This document shows, piece after piece, positions 43,123 through 51,437 of a stretch of DNA of 64,000 bases (positions are counted from its first letter, which is position 1; every line of letters starts with the position of its first letter). The notes beneath the pieces are model-generated. The model saw nothing but the letters and a program-made list of their open reading frames with translations. It searched no databases and had not been told where the DNA came from. A program made the translations under genes and the position numbers. The DNA is from CAZHCA01 sp964530825 (GTDB lineage Bacteria; Bacteroidota; Bacteroidia; Chitinophagales; Saprospiraceae), in assembly GCA_964530825.1 (NCBI GenBank), contig CAZHCA010000002.1, positions 248,001-312,000 of the forward strand. Direction: 5' to 3'.

Positions 43123-43893
43123 ATGTCGGTCTCGATTATCTCCTATAACATCAACGGCATCCGGGCCGCAATGAAGAAGGGGCTGGTCGATTGGATAGCC
43201 GAAAACGACTTCGACATCCTTTGCTTCCAAGAGACTAAAGCCCAGGCAGAGCAAGTCAATACCAATGCACTGGCCGACCTCGGCTACCGAGGCTATTGGC
43301 ACTCGGCCGAGAAAAAAGGCTACAGCGGGGTAGCGACTTTCACCCGTATCGAACCCGACGATATCATTCCTGGCATCGGTGTGGAAATGTACGACGCGGA
43401 AGGCCGCATCCTGCGGACCGACTTCGATGGCTGGACCCTATTTAACTGCTACTTCCCCTCTGGCACGACTGGGGAAGTACGTCAAGGGTTCAAGATGCAA
43501 TTTCTTGCCTATTTCCGCCGCTGGATCGCAAAAATCCGGGAAATACGGCCCAATTTGATTATCGTCGGCGACTACAATATCGCGCATACTGAAATGGATA
43601 TCCATGACCCGGTACGCAATAAAAAATCGTCTGGTTTCCTGCCCGAAGAGCGCGAATGGCTCACTAGTTTTTTCGATTCGGGGTTCGTCGATAGTTTCCG
43701 CCACCTCAATCCGGGAACCGTACAGTACTCCTGGTGGACCTACCGGGCTGGTGCCCGGTCCAAAAACAAGGGCTGGCGCATCGACTACCAGGCTGTATCG
43801 GAGCCGCTTCGTGACCGGCTGCTGGAAGCTTACCAGCTCACTGAAGCCGTTCACTCTGACCACTGTCCCGTGTACCTGAAGATCGATTTATAG
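43123..43893 (+). CDS. xthA: exodeoxyribonuclease III
   Basis: From ATG 43123 the product is 256 residues with all the exonuclease III/AP endonuclease motifs. These are ISYNINGIRAAMKKGLVDWI (metal and base), ILCFQETKAQ (Glu), VGDYNIAHTEMDIHDP (Asp and Asn), and the final TEAVHSDHCPVYLKIDL (Asp-His). It cleaves at abasic sites and degrades from 3' ends in base-excision repair. The frame extends upstream to 43012 inside the LRR gene, but homology starts at MSVSIISYN. The stop abuts the pseudogene patch. Confidence 0.95.
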   Translation: MSVSIISYNINGIRAAMKKGLVDWIAENDFDILCFQETKAQAEQVNTNALADLGYRGYWHSAEKKGYSGVATFTRIEPDDIIPGIGVEMYDAEGRILRTDFDGWTLFNCYFPSGTTGEVRQGFKMQFLAYFRRWIAKIREIRPNLIIVGDYNIAHTEMDIHDPVRNKKSSGFLPEEREWLTSFFDSGFVDSFRHLNPGTVQYSWWTYRAGARSKNKGWRIDYQAVSEPLRDRLLEAYQLTEAVHSDHCPVYLKIDL

Positions 43894-44316
43894 CCAAGAA
43901 AATCCGCGAAGGTCGTATCGACAATATCCTTCAGATCACTGTCCGAATACCCGAATTTGAGGCTTTCTATCCAACTGAAGAGTACCGAGCGCGGCTGAGC
44001 GGAAAATCCACCTTTTCCTCCTTACCTGGGACGGAGTGCAGCCCTTTGGGTTTAGGGTAGGCTATGCGCTCAGCCAGCGTTTTTTATACCTGGATGGGCG
44101 GCGTGTTGCCGGGTTACCGTCGGCAGGGTACTGCACAGGCTCTGGTCAAACCTCAAGAATCCTGAGCCCGTTGGCAGGGGTTTTGTCGATAAGACGCGCA
44201 ACCAACACCGGGGCATGCTACTATTTGCCCTGCACAATGGGTTTAACATAACCGCTATAGAGCCGGGCATCAAAATTGTGGCATACCACCTTTGGCTGGA
44301 AAAATCGTTGGGCTAC
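43893..44316 (+). pseudogene. decayed GNAT N-acetyltransferase
   Basis: Pieces of one GNAT protein lie in the right order but in changing frames. Frame 3 gives GRIDNILQITVRIPEFEAFY and EEYRARLSGKS (from 43893). Frame 2 gives LLTWDGVQPFGFRVGYALSQ (from about 44018). Frame 3 again gives FYTWMGGVLPGYRRQGTAQA with the acetyl-CoA motif (from 44082), ending at TGA about 44160. Frame 1 gives KTRNQHRGMLLFALHNGFNI and HLWLEKSL (from 44191). At least three frameshifts and one stop lie in 420 bases, one shift at a run of six T. The motif order is that of GNAT proteins of roughly 150 residues. Long-read sequence errors are an alternative, but neighbouring genes are clean. Confidence 0.8.
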
Positions 44317-44750
44317 TTGCGAATGATCTATATGGCGGAGCTAGCCACGGGCCTGGCGGCTGAGAAGTTGCTGTTTCCGGGATCCTTTCTGGGTGCCTTA
44401 GGCCTCCTTTTCGGGTTTGCGGTGGTGTCTAACTGATCATGCGGGACAGGGTATCGGGTTGCTGATTGTGGCCATCATACAGGCGCAGCAGAAGGCAATG
44501 CTTATCGTCTGGGTCATTCTGGCCATTTTATCTTGAGGAGTGGCCTATTTACCTTATTGAGGTATGCCCGGCTGGGCCCAGGTGAGTATACGCTTCAACC
44601 TGATCGTCTATTTTATAGAAGACAACCAGCTGCTTTTTATAAAAGGAAGCGGAGGCTCCGATATTGCAGAACACTTGGCAATTATCTTGGATATTGGGCT
44701 TTTCATCAGCTTCGTTGCTGTTTTACAATACCAAAAGATCAATGCTTGAA
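44317..44750 (+). pseudogene. remains of a small integral membrane protein
   Basis: Hydrophobic segments are scattered over two frames. Frame 1 has AELATGLAAEKLLFPGSFLG, then ALGLLFGFAVV before a stop. Frame 2 has IGLLIVAIIQAQQKAMLIVW and VILAILS, then a stop, a second stop, and FNLIVYFIEDNQLLF and LAIILDIGLFISFVAVLQYQ. Together they would make a four-helix membrane protein of about 140 residues, interrupted by two in-frame stops and a frameshift. I cannot name the family. It follows the GNAT remnant without a gap. Confidence 0.55.
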
Positions 44751-44916
44751 GAATCTGCATACACCCTATTCATGAACCTTTCATGCCCCTCGGATAAATC
44801 TAGCAGGCTTTTTTTATTTAAAAAAAGTATATAGCAAGCTTTTATAGTACCATGCCCCCGGTCTATTTTAGTGATGCAAGTAATTTAGTTTTCATTTGGT
44901 TTTTTGGGGTTATACG

Positions 44917-44945
44917 GGCGGCTAATTTATTAGCTGCCTTTTTTA
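44917..44945 (+). terminator. hairpin with T-run, plus-strand orientation
   Basis: GGCGGCTAA (44917-44925) pairs with TTAGCTGCC (44930-44938) with one G-T pair and a TTTA loop, followed by a T-run. It would end plus-strand transcription from the pseudogene patch and just overlaps the 3' end of the uspA gene. The bases from 44751 to 44916 hold nothing else I can identify. Confidence 0.65.
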
Positions 44946-45764
44946 TTGTTGGTAGTGCAGAATGAGTAGGGGGGAATGGGTGTGAAAAGCCACCTGTTTG
45001 GTTGTGCTTTGGTAAAAAAGCCGCTCCAGGAACTCCCGGTGCTGGGTACCCAGGATCATCCAGCCGATTGGATTATCAGCAGCATACCGTTCGAGCCCTT
45101 CCCAAACCGTATTACTGGTGATTGTAATGAATTTGAAGCCCAGGGCCGGATGACCGGTAACCGAGTGCTGCTCGTAGCCCGTTTGCCGGACCTCATACGC
45201 TGCGTTCCGTTCAGTATGTACGTGTACAAAGTCAACGCCCTCCAGAGGCCATTGAATGAAGTGCAAAGCCCGCTCAACCATGTCGGCGTCGGCCGATTGC
45301 CAATCGGTAGCGAAAAGCATCCTTTTTGACTCCTCGAATTTGGCTTCGGGAGGTACCAGCAACACCGGACAGTGAGCTCTTTGTGCTACGTAAACAGAAA
45401 TGCTGCCGAAAACCTGCCGTAAAAATCCGCCTTCGGCCAGGGTGCTCATGACCACTAGGTCGAAACCATTACTCTGAGTCACAATGAGCTCGCTTGGAAA
45501 TCCAATTTCCATTCGACCCTCCAAAGCGGGTGCATCATCGCCCGTGAGGCGGCGCTTAGCGATGAAGTGTTCCAGTTGTTCCTCTTTAACTTTTTCTAGC
45601 ACCTGCGTAACCGTCGTTTGGTAGGGATTGTAGGGGTCCGCAGAAGGGTGGTAGATGTGCAAGACCTCCAGCATAGCCCCTAGCTGATGGCCCAATTGCT
45701 CGGCGTAATGCAGGGCGTTGAGTGCATCGGCAGAAAAATCGGTTGGGATGAGGATCTTTTTCAT
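44943..45764 (-). CDS. universal stress protein, tandem UspA domains
   Basis: The 273-residue protein holds two Usp domains. The first (about 1-145) starts MKKILIPTDFSADALNALHY and ends with the nucleotide-binding loop VMSTLAEGGFLRQVFGSISV and HCPVLLVPPEA, close to the ATP-binding G-x2-G-x9-G-S/T form. The second (about 150-273) starts KRMLFATDWQSADADMVERA and ends MILGTQHREFLERLFYQSTT, where the glycines are lost, so only the first half probably binds ATP. Double UspA proteins of this size are typical in Bacteroidota. They are involved in stress survival by unknown means. It has its own promoter. Confidence 0.92.
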   Translation of the reverse strand: MKKILIPTDFSADALNALHYAEQLGHQLGAMLEVLHIYHPSADPYNPYQTTVTQVLEKVKEEQLEHFIAKRRLTGDDAPALEGRMEIGFPSELIVTQSNGFDLVVMSTLAEGGFLRQVFGSISVYVAQRAHCPVLLVPPEAKFEESKRMLFATDWQSADADMVERALHFIQWPLEGVDFVHVHTERNAAYEVRQTGYEQHSVTGHPALGFKFITITSNTVWEGLERYAADNPIGWMILGTQHREFLERLFYQSTTKQVAFHTHSPLLILHYQQ

Positions 45765-45777
45765 ACTGAGTAAGTTG

Positions 45778-45785
45778 CAAAATTA
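45778..45785 (-). promoter_or_regulatory. -7 promoter element for the uspA gene
   Basis: On the minus strand TAATTTTG (45785-45778) is a perfect TAnnTTTG box, with TTGT about 21 bases upstream. It predicts a very short leader before ATG 45764. Confidence 0.45.
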
Positions 45786-45810
45786 TGGGCAAAAATGGTG
45801 GAACTCCAAC

Positions 45811-45848
45811 AAAAAGCCGGATCGCGCTAAAATGCAGCCCGATCCGGC
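45811..45848 (-). terminator. intrinsic terminator of the CBS-domain gene
   Basis: GCCGGATCG (45816-45824) pairs perfectly with CGATCCGGC (45840-45848), and on the minus strand the stem is followed by TTTTT (45815-45811). It separates the CBS gene from uspA. Confidence 0.85.
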
Positions 45849-45904
45849 AATTCTAGAAACCCTTATTGAATGCGATGCGATTACGATGAAAAACGGATTA
45901 TCAT

Positions 45905-46336
45905 TTATTCCTTATCTGCGGTTTGGGCTGCTAATGCTTTGATAATGTCGAACGTAGTCAAAATACCGACCAGTTCGTTGTTGGTCACGATGGGAATAGC
46001 GTGGAACCAATTTACCATGAATACCTCTAGCGCTACGTTGATTTTATCGGTCGGCTCCAGCTTTGCCAGCCCAGTAGTCATAATTTCTTGAGCGGTCGTA
46101 GAGCGCAGGCGCGCTTCGTTAATAAACCGATCTTCATCGTTACCGGTGAATCCACGCAGGAAATGCAGGAAATCTGATTTGCTGATCAGGCCTACAATTT
46201 CTTTATAGCGCACGACCGGGATGTGATGAATATTATGGGTATCAAACACCTCCTTAATGACGGTAAGCTTATCCGTCGGGCTCACCGTAATAAGATCGGT
46301 GGTCATGATACTGCTAATGGGAGCTAGGACATTCAT
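45905..46336 (-). CDS. CBS-domain pair protein
   Basis: From ATG 46336 the product is 143 residues made of two CBS repeats. The first is ISSIMTTDLITVSPTDKLTV, then HIPVVRYKEIVGLISKSDFL. The second is AQEIMTTGLAKLEPTDKINV, then AIPIVTNNELVGILTTFDII. Stand-alone CBS pairs bind adenine nucleotides and act as energy sensors, but there is no attached enzyme here. Placing it beside uspA suggests a stress or energy role. The frame also opens at TTG 46345; I take the ATG. Confidence 0.9.
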   Translation of the reverse strand: MNVLAPISSIMTTDLITVSPTDKLTVIKEVFDTHNIHHIPVVRYKEIVGLISKSDFLHFLRGFTGNDEDRFINEARLRSTTAQEIMTTGLAKLEPTDKINVALEVFMVNWFHAIPIVTNNELVGILTTFDIIKALAAQTADKE

Positions 46337-46570
46337 GCTGTTCAAATTTTGGCTTTTGAATTAACTAGACCTAAGATAGTATACAAAACTAGAACGGGTG
46401 CTGACAATCATCAAGCATCTAAATTGATTTTCCTCAGCAAAGAAATTAGGACTATAATCCAAAAACCTTTGCGGTTGATCTAAAGTTAAGTTGTTCTTCA
46501 CGCTTGTTTAATTTACAAGTTTTTGATTTGCATCTTCAATCATTCATTTACAATAACCTATTGAAAAATC

Positions 46571-48634
46571 ATGAAAAAGCTTGTTATTCTAGCTTTGGTA
46601 ACGACCATGGCGCTTCACCTTAATGCGCAGATCGATTTGGGCGCACACAACGATGTAGAATTACGCGACGGCAATATGAGTGTTAATCCAGCATGGGCGC
46701 CCTTTTACCACGGGGTTGCATCTGGCGACCCGCTGGAGGATCGCGTCATTATTTGGACCCGCGTAACTCCCGAAGACATGCCTGGCGGACCGGTTGATGT
46801 CACCTGGCGGGTGGCCAATGATCCCCAACTGGAGAATGTCGTGCAATCGGGTACATTTACTACCGATGAGGAGCGCGACTACACGGTAAAAATCGATGTG
46901 ACGGGTCTGCAACCGGGCACCACTTATTACTACGGCTTTTCAGCAATGGGGGAAAACTCCTTGACCGGCCGTACCAAAACAACGCCCGTAGCCGACCAGG
47001 CTGACCACCTGCGTTTTGCGATCGTTTCCTGCTCTAACTACCCGGCCGGCTACTTCAATGCTTATAAGCGCATCTCCGAACGCAATGACCTGGATGCTGT
47101 GATCCACCTGGGTGATTACATTTACGAATATGGGGTTGGCACTTACGAAGATTCTACTGTGGCTGCCGAGCGCCCCAACGTACCCGACACTGAAATTCTT
47201 TCGCTGGAAGACTATCGTACGCGCTACTCCACCTACCGGCTGGATACCGCTCTCGCACGTGTACATCAGCAGCATCCCTTTATCACTGTTTGGGACGATC
47301 ACGAAAGTGCTAACGATGCTTACGTAGACGGAGCCGAAAACCACGACCCCGACCAAGGGGAGGGCGACTGGGAAGCCCGTAAGGCCATTGTGCGCCGGAT
47401 ATACTTCGAGTGGATGCCTATCCGCGATACCGAAGATCGCAGTGTTTATCGCAGCTTCTCCTACGGAAATATTGCCGACCTGGTTATGCTCGATACGCGC
47501 TTGGAAGGCCGCGAAATTCAGATCCTAAACGTCCAGGACAGTGCGTTATACGCCGAAGACCGCACAATCTTGGGCGCCGAGCAAAAAGCCTGGTTGAAGG
47601 AACAACTGTCTGCTTCAGACGCTACCTGGAAGATTATCGGACAGCAGGTTATCTTCTCGCCCTTGGAATTGGGCTGGGCTGCCCTTCAGGATACGGCAGC
47701 TACTTATTTCGATATCGAGAGCATTTTCCTGGACATCTGGGACGGGTACCCCGCCGAGCGCGAGGAGATCATCGACCACCTTACCAATAACGGCATCCAG
47801 AATACCGTATTTCTTACGGGCGACTTCCATACGGCTTTCGCCTTTGATGTAGTCAAGGAACCTTTCTTGGTCAATCTGGTCCCTTTTCCGGGTGTCGGCG
47901 ATATTCCATTCTACACTGCTTCTCCGACCTATGATGCCGAAACGGGCGAAGGTTCCATCGGGGTAGAATTTGTTACCCCAAGCGTCACTTCCGCCAATTT
48001 CGACGAAAACCTGGATTTGGCCACTGCTCAACTTTTCCAGGCCATTATCAATCAGCCAATTGTTGATCCCGGTTCCGGTATCGAACTAGGTAACCCCAAT
48101 CCGCATATGAAATATGCCGAATTGGTACAGCATGGTTATTACATTCTGGATGTAAAACCAGATACCGTGCAAGGCGATTACTACTTCACACCTATCAACG
48201 AAGTAGTGCCCGCTGAGACGGAAGTCTTTGCCGGCGGCTTTTTCTCCCTGCTCGGTGAAAACCACTTGCAAGCAGCAGAGGCGGCGAGTCGCGAAAAGAC
48301 AGTACAAGACGAGCCGGCACCCAACGATCCGCCCATGGTCACCAACGTAGAGGAGATAGAGGTATTACCCAGTTTTTCGCTGCTGGGTGTATATCCGAAC
48401 CCTTTCCGAGATACCAACACTATCCACTTCTCCCTGACCGAAACAAGGATGGTCAATATCAGCTTATACGACGCAGCCGGTCAACTGGTACGCATCGTGA
48501 AGAACGAAGAAATGACGCCAGGCACCTACACCACGATCATCAACGGTCGCGATCTTCCGGAAGGCGCGTATCTGTACCGGTTCCAAATCGGTGATCAGGT
48601 ACACACCACTAAAGTGGTCGTAGCGAAACGGTAA
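46571..48634 (+). CDS. phoD: PhoD-family alkaline phosphatase with T9SS sorting domain
   Basis: The 687-residue protein has a signal peptide (MKKLVILALVTTMALHLNAQ) and a PhoD N-terminal Ig-like region (FYHGVASGDPLEDRVIIWTR). The metallophosphatase core has FAIVSCSNYPAGYFNAYKRI, DAVIHLGDYIYEYG, FITVWDDHESANDAY and, late, NTVFLTGDFHTAFAF. These hold the Ca/Fe ligands. The C-terminal 85 residues (LLGVYPNPFRDTNTIHFSLT and ending TTKVVVAKR) are a T9SS sorting domain, so the enzyme is probably anchored or secreted outside the outer membrane. It releases phosphate from phosphodiesters or monoesters. Confidence 0.94.
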   Translation: MKKLVILALVTTMALHLNAQIDLGAHNDVELRDGNMSVNPAWAPFYHGVASGDPLEDRVIIWTRVTPEDMPGGPVDVTWRVANDPQLENVVQSGTFTTDEERDYTVKIDVTGLQPGTTYYYGFSAMGENSLTGRTKTTPVADQADHLRFAIVSCSNYPAGYFNAYKRISERNDLDAVIHLGDYIYEYGVGTYEDSTVAAERPNVPDTEILSLEDYRTRYSTYRLDTALARVHQQHPFITVWDDHESANDAYVDGAENHDPDQGEGDWEARKAIVRRIYFEWMPIRDTEDRSVYRSFSYGNIADLVMLDTRLEGREIQILNVQDSALYAEDRTILGAEQKAWLKEQLSASDATWKIIGQQVIFSPLELGWAALQDTAATYFDIESIFLDIWDGYPAEREEIIDHLTNNGIQNTVFLTGDFHTAFAFDVVKEPFLVNLVPFPGVGDIPFYTASPTYDAETGEGSIGVEFVTPSVTSANFDENLDLATAQLFQAIINQPIVDPGSGIELGNPNPHMKYAELVQHGYYILDVKPDTVQGDYYFTPINEVVPAETEVFAGGFFSLLGENHLQAAEAASREKTVQDEPAPNDPPMVTNVEEIEVLPSFSLLGVYPNPFRDTNTIHFSLTETRMVNISLYDAAGQLVRIVKNEEMTPGTYTTIINGRDLPEGAYLYRFQIGDQVHTTKVVVAKR

Positions 48635-48679
48635 CCTTTTCGCCTTTGGCAATTTTTTGTGGTTCGACATCTTCAGTGA

Positions 48680-48716
48680 CGGGGCATGCTTATCCTTAAA
48701 GTGGAAGCATGCCCCG
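48680..48716 (+). terminator. perfect 11-bp hairpin after phoD
   Basis: CGGGGCATGCT (48680-48690) pairs perfectly with AGCATGCCCCG (48706-48716), with a 15-base loop. There is no T-run after it. It lies about 45 bases after the phoD stop. Confidence 0.55.
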
Positions 48717-48792
48717 CTCAGTAGGCTTATGGGGGATTGTCTCGCAACTGGAGTTTGCGTATCTTTCATTCGATCAATACGTACCCAGGCGA

Positions 48793-49038
48793 ATGGAAAA
48801 TATTATCTACTTTTTGCTCACTGGCGCTATCGCCGGTTGGCCTGGCGGTCAAGTCATGCAGGGAGCTGGCCTTGGTATCGTCGGTAATATTGTGGTGGGC
48901 ATTCTGGGCGGCTTCATCGGCGGATACTTATTCGATCTTTTGGGGATCACTACCTCAGGTGATCTGATCGGCGGTATCATTGTGTCGGCCGTAGGTGCTA
49001 TTGTGCTGCTGTGGATCGCCCGCCTGATCAAAAAATAA
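48793..49038 (+). CDS. GlsB/YeaQ/YmgE-family membrane protein
   Basis: From ATG 48793 the product is 81 residues: MENIIYFLLTGAIAGWPGGQ, then GLGIVGNIVVGILGGFIGGY and GGIIVSAVGAIVLLWIARLI. This Gly-rich two- to three-helix pattern is the transglycosylase-associated/GlsB family, often induced by stress. The usual W-L-A-G-x-(I/L) of the first helix is changed to GWPGGQ. A near-consensus -7 box (TATCTTTC) is upstream. A longer frame from 48709 lacks any membrane character. Confidence 0.88.
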   Translation: MENIIYFLLTGAIAGWPGGQVMQGAGLGIVGNIVVGILGGFIGGYLFDLLGITTSGDLIGGIIVSAVGAIVLLWIARLIKK

Positions 49039-49042
49039 GCTA

Positions 49043-50176
49043 TTGGAAGAACGGTTGAGAAGGTGGCGGCTTATTCTGGGTGCTCAGGCAGAAGAAGGTG
49101 AGCCAGTACGATTAGAACCAGGTGATGCCGGGATAGATGAGTTATTGGAGGTCCTGTACGACGGGGATCAAAAGGGCGGACTGGGCGATTCCAGGCCACA
49201 ACTGCACCGCTGGCTGGGCGACATTCGCAAATACTTTCCGCAACCGGTTGTGCAGTTGATGCAACGCGATGCCCTGGAAAAGCTGGAACTCCACCAGATC
49301 TTGGAAGAACCCGAATTGCTGGATAACCTGGAGCCGGATCCCCAACTTGTCGGTACGATCCTATCGCTGCAACAGGCCCTGCCCGCAGAAGCTCGCGAAA
49401 CGGCGCGTGCGTTGGTTCGCAAGCTGGTCCGGGAGCTGGAAGAACGCCTGCGGGCGCCCTTGCGCGAAGCCATCGCCGGCAGCTTGCAAAAAGCGACCCG
49501 CAGCCGGCGCCCCAAACTGCAGGAGATCAACTGGGATCGCACCATTCGCGCTAACCTCAAGCATTACCTTCCCGAACACCAAACCGTCATTCCTCACCGT
49601 CTCATTGGGCATGGCCGCCGTGGACCAGAGCTCAAGCATCTCATTCTGCTAATTGACCAGAGCGAATCTATGGCTACCTCGGTGATCCACGCTGGGGTAG
49701 CAGGTTGTCTGTTGGCCAGTATGGCCAGCCTGCGCACGCAAATCGTGGCGTTCGACACCCAGGTAGTAGACCTTACCGACCTAGCTGAGGACCCTGTCGA
49801 TTTGCTCTTTGGCACACAACTAGGCGGTGGAACCGACATCTTCCAAGCGCTTAATTACGCCCAACAACTCATCAGCCAGCCGCGGGATACGATCCTGTTT
49901 TTGATCTCCGATCTATTCGAGGGCGGCGATTATAGCCGTCTGCTTGCTAAGGTGCATGAAGTCCAGCAAACAGGCCTGCAGTTCATCTGTTTACTGGCGC
50001 TCAGTAATCAGGGGGCTCCCGCTTTCGACCAGTCCGTTGCTAAGGGTTTTGCCCAGCTAGAGATTCCGGCTTTCGCTTGCACGCCCGACCAGTTTCCTGA
50101 CCTGCTGGCGGCTGCGATCAAAAATGAAGACATCAGTAATTGGCTGAACCGGTCCGGCCTCACCCGCAAAAATTAA
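49043..50176 (+). CDS. VWA-domain protein (CoxE-like)
   Basis: The 377-residue protein begins at a TTG four bases after the GlsB stop: LEERLRRWRLILGAQAEEGE. That beginning matches a conserved family in which E-R-L-R-R-W-R-L-(I/V)-L-G is universal, so the rare start is sound. The N-terminal half is helical (LHRWLGDIRKYFPQPVVQLM). The VWA domain (about 195-365) has the MIDAS set LILLIDQSESM, LGGGTDIFQALNYA and FLISDLFEGGDY. Family members elsewhere sit beside MoxR-type ATPases and SWIM-zinc or HEAT-repeat genes; here none is present, so the operon is split. The function is unknown. Confidence 0.87.
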   Translation: MEERLRRWRLILGAQAEEGEPVRLEPGDAGIDELLEVLYDGDQKGGLGDSRPQLHRWLGDIRKYFPQPVVQLMQRDALEKLELHQILEEPELLDNLEPDPQLVGTILSLQQALPAEARETARALVRKLVRELEERLRAPLREAIAGSLQKATRSRRPKLQEINWDRTIRANLKHYLPEHQTVIPHRLIGHGRRGPELKHLILLIDQSESMATSVIHAGVAGCLLASMASLRTQIVAFDTQVVDLTDLAEDPVDLLFGTQLGGGTDIFQALNYAQQLISQPRDTILFLISDLFEGGDYSRLLAKVHEVQQTGLQFICLLALSNQGAPAFDQSVAKGFAQLEIPAFACTPDQFPDLLAAAIKNEDISNWLNRSGLTRKN

Positions 50177-50191
50177 CGGTGGAAGCAATGG

Positions 50192-50248
50192 GGCTTATTT
50201 CATTACTGGACACTTAGTTTAAAACCTAAAATAAGCCAACTATTTTTG
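50192..50248 (+). promoter_or_regulatory. promoter of nadA with flanking inverted repeat
   Basis: TATTTTTG at 50241-50248 is a perfect -7 box and TTTA at 50218-50221 serves as -33 with a 19-base spacer. GGCTTATTT (50192-50200) and AAATAAGCC (50229-50237) are perfect 9-base inverted arms that enclose the -33 element. This suggests either a terminator-like stem of the VWA gene or an operator for NAD-dependent control of nadA. Confidence 0.5.
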
Positions 50249-50297
50249 GCAAACAGGTGTTGTAACCCTACAATAATTAATCATCAAAGCCTTCCAA

Positions 50298-51317
50298 ATG
50301 GATACTTTGGCGCTTGCTGAAAAAAACCTAGAAAAAAAAGGGTTTTTAGACCTGGATCTGGACCCTACCCTCGATTTATTTGAGGAAATCGAACGCCTCA
50401 AACACGAGAAAAATGCAGTCATCCTGGCGCATTATTACCAAGAAGCCGATATTCAGGACATTGCCGACTACATTGGCGATAGTCTGGGCCTATCTCAGCA
50501 GGCTGCGCAGACGGAGGCTGATATCATCGTCTTTGCTGGCGTGCACTTCATGGCAGAGACTGCCAAGATGCTAAATCCCGAAAAGAAAGTACTACTTCCC
50601 GACCTGAAGGCGGGCTGTTCTTTGGCGGAGTCCGCGCCGCCTCATTTGTTTCGCAAATTCAAAGAACAACATCCCGACCATACAGTAGTCAGCTACATCA
50701 ACTGCACGGCTGAGTTAAAGACCATGACCGACATTTGCTGTACTTCCACCAATGCAGTACATATCATCGAAAGCATACCCGAAGACCAGCCCATCATCTT
50801 TGCTCCTGACCGCAACCTGGGTAAATACTTGATCAAGAAGACCGGTCGCGATATGTTGCTCTGGAACGGTACTTGCATGGTCCATGAGATTTTTTCCGCG
50901 GAAAAAATTACCAAACTGATGATGCAGTATCCGGATGCCAAACTGATCGCGCATCCCGAATGTGAAGATCATTTGCTGGAGAAGGCAGATTTCATCGGCT
51001 CTACCACCGGTCTGCTCAATTTTACTAAAGAAAATGATAACGATACTTACATCGTGGCTACCGAAGCGGGCATCTTGCACCAGATGGAGAAAGCTTCACC
51101 GCATAAGACCTTCATCCCGGCACCGCCCAACAACACCTGTGCCTGCAACGAATGCCCGCACATGAAGCGCAATACCCTAGAGAAGCTGTATACCTGCATG
51201 AAATACGAGTTACCGGAAATTTACCTACCCAAATGGGTAATCCAGGAGGGGCGGGCGTGTATCGACCGCATGCTGGAGGTTTCCGGTCAAGCGGGTCTAC
51301 TGTCGACGCCAGATTAG
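50298..51317 (+). CDS. nadA: quinolinate synthase NadA
   Basis: The 339-residue enzyme condenses iminoaspartate with dihydroxyacetone phosphate to quinolinate, the ring precursor of NAD. It shows HYYQEADIQDIADYIGDSLG, then FAGVHFMAETAKMLNP and DLKAGCSLAESAPPHLFRKF. The cysteines for the 4Fe-4S cluster are visible in KAGCSLAE, in GTCMVHEIF or HPECEDHLL, and in ACNECPHMKRNTLEKLYTC. The partner NadB is not in the window. It has its own promoter and stands alone. Confidence 0.96.
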   Translation: MDTLALAEKNLEKKGFLDLDLDPTLDLFEEIERLKHEKNAVILAHYYQEADIQDIADYIGDSLGLSQQAAQTEADIIVFAGVHFMAETAKMLNPEKKVLLPDLKAGCSLAESAPPHLFRKFKEQHPDHTVVSYINCTAELKTMTDICCTSTNAVHIIESIPEDQPIIFAPDRNLGKYLIKKTGRDMLLWNGTCMVHEIFSAEKITKLMMQYPDAKLIAHPECEDHLLEKADFIGSTTGLLNFTKENDNDTYIVATEAGILHQMEKASPHKTFIPAPPNNTCACNECPHMKRNTLEKLYTCMKYELPEIYLPKWVIQEGRACIDRMLEVSGQAGLLSTPD

Positions 51318-51437
51318 GTCATCTCGCCAACGGGCCATTCATTTATTAGTTCGTTCTAGGCACTTTTAGGTGCATTGCCATACCAGAGCCTATACTTCAC
51401 CGTTTAATAGTAGTTTTAAGGCAAAAAAGGAAAACGG

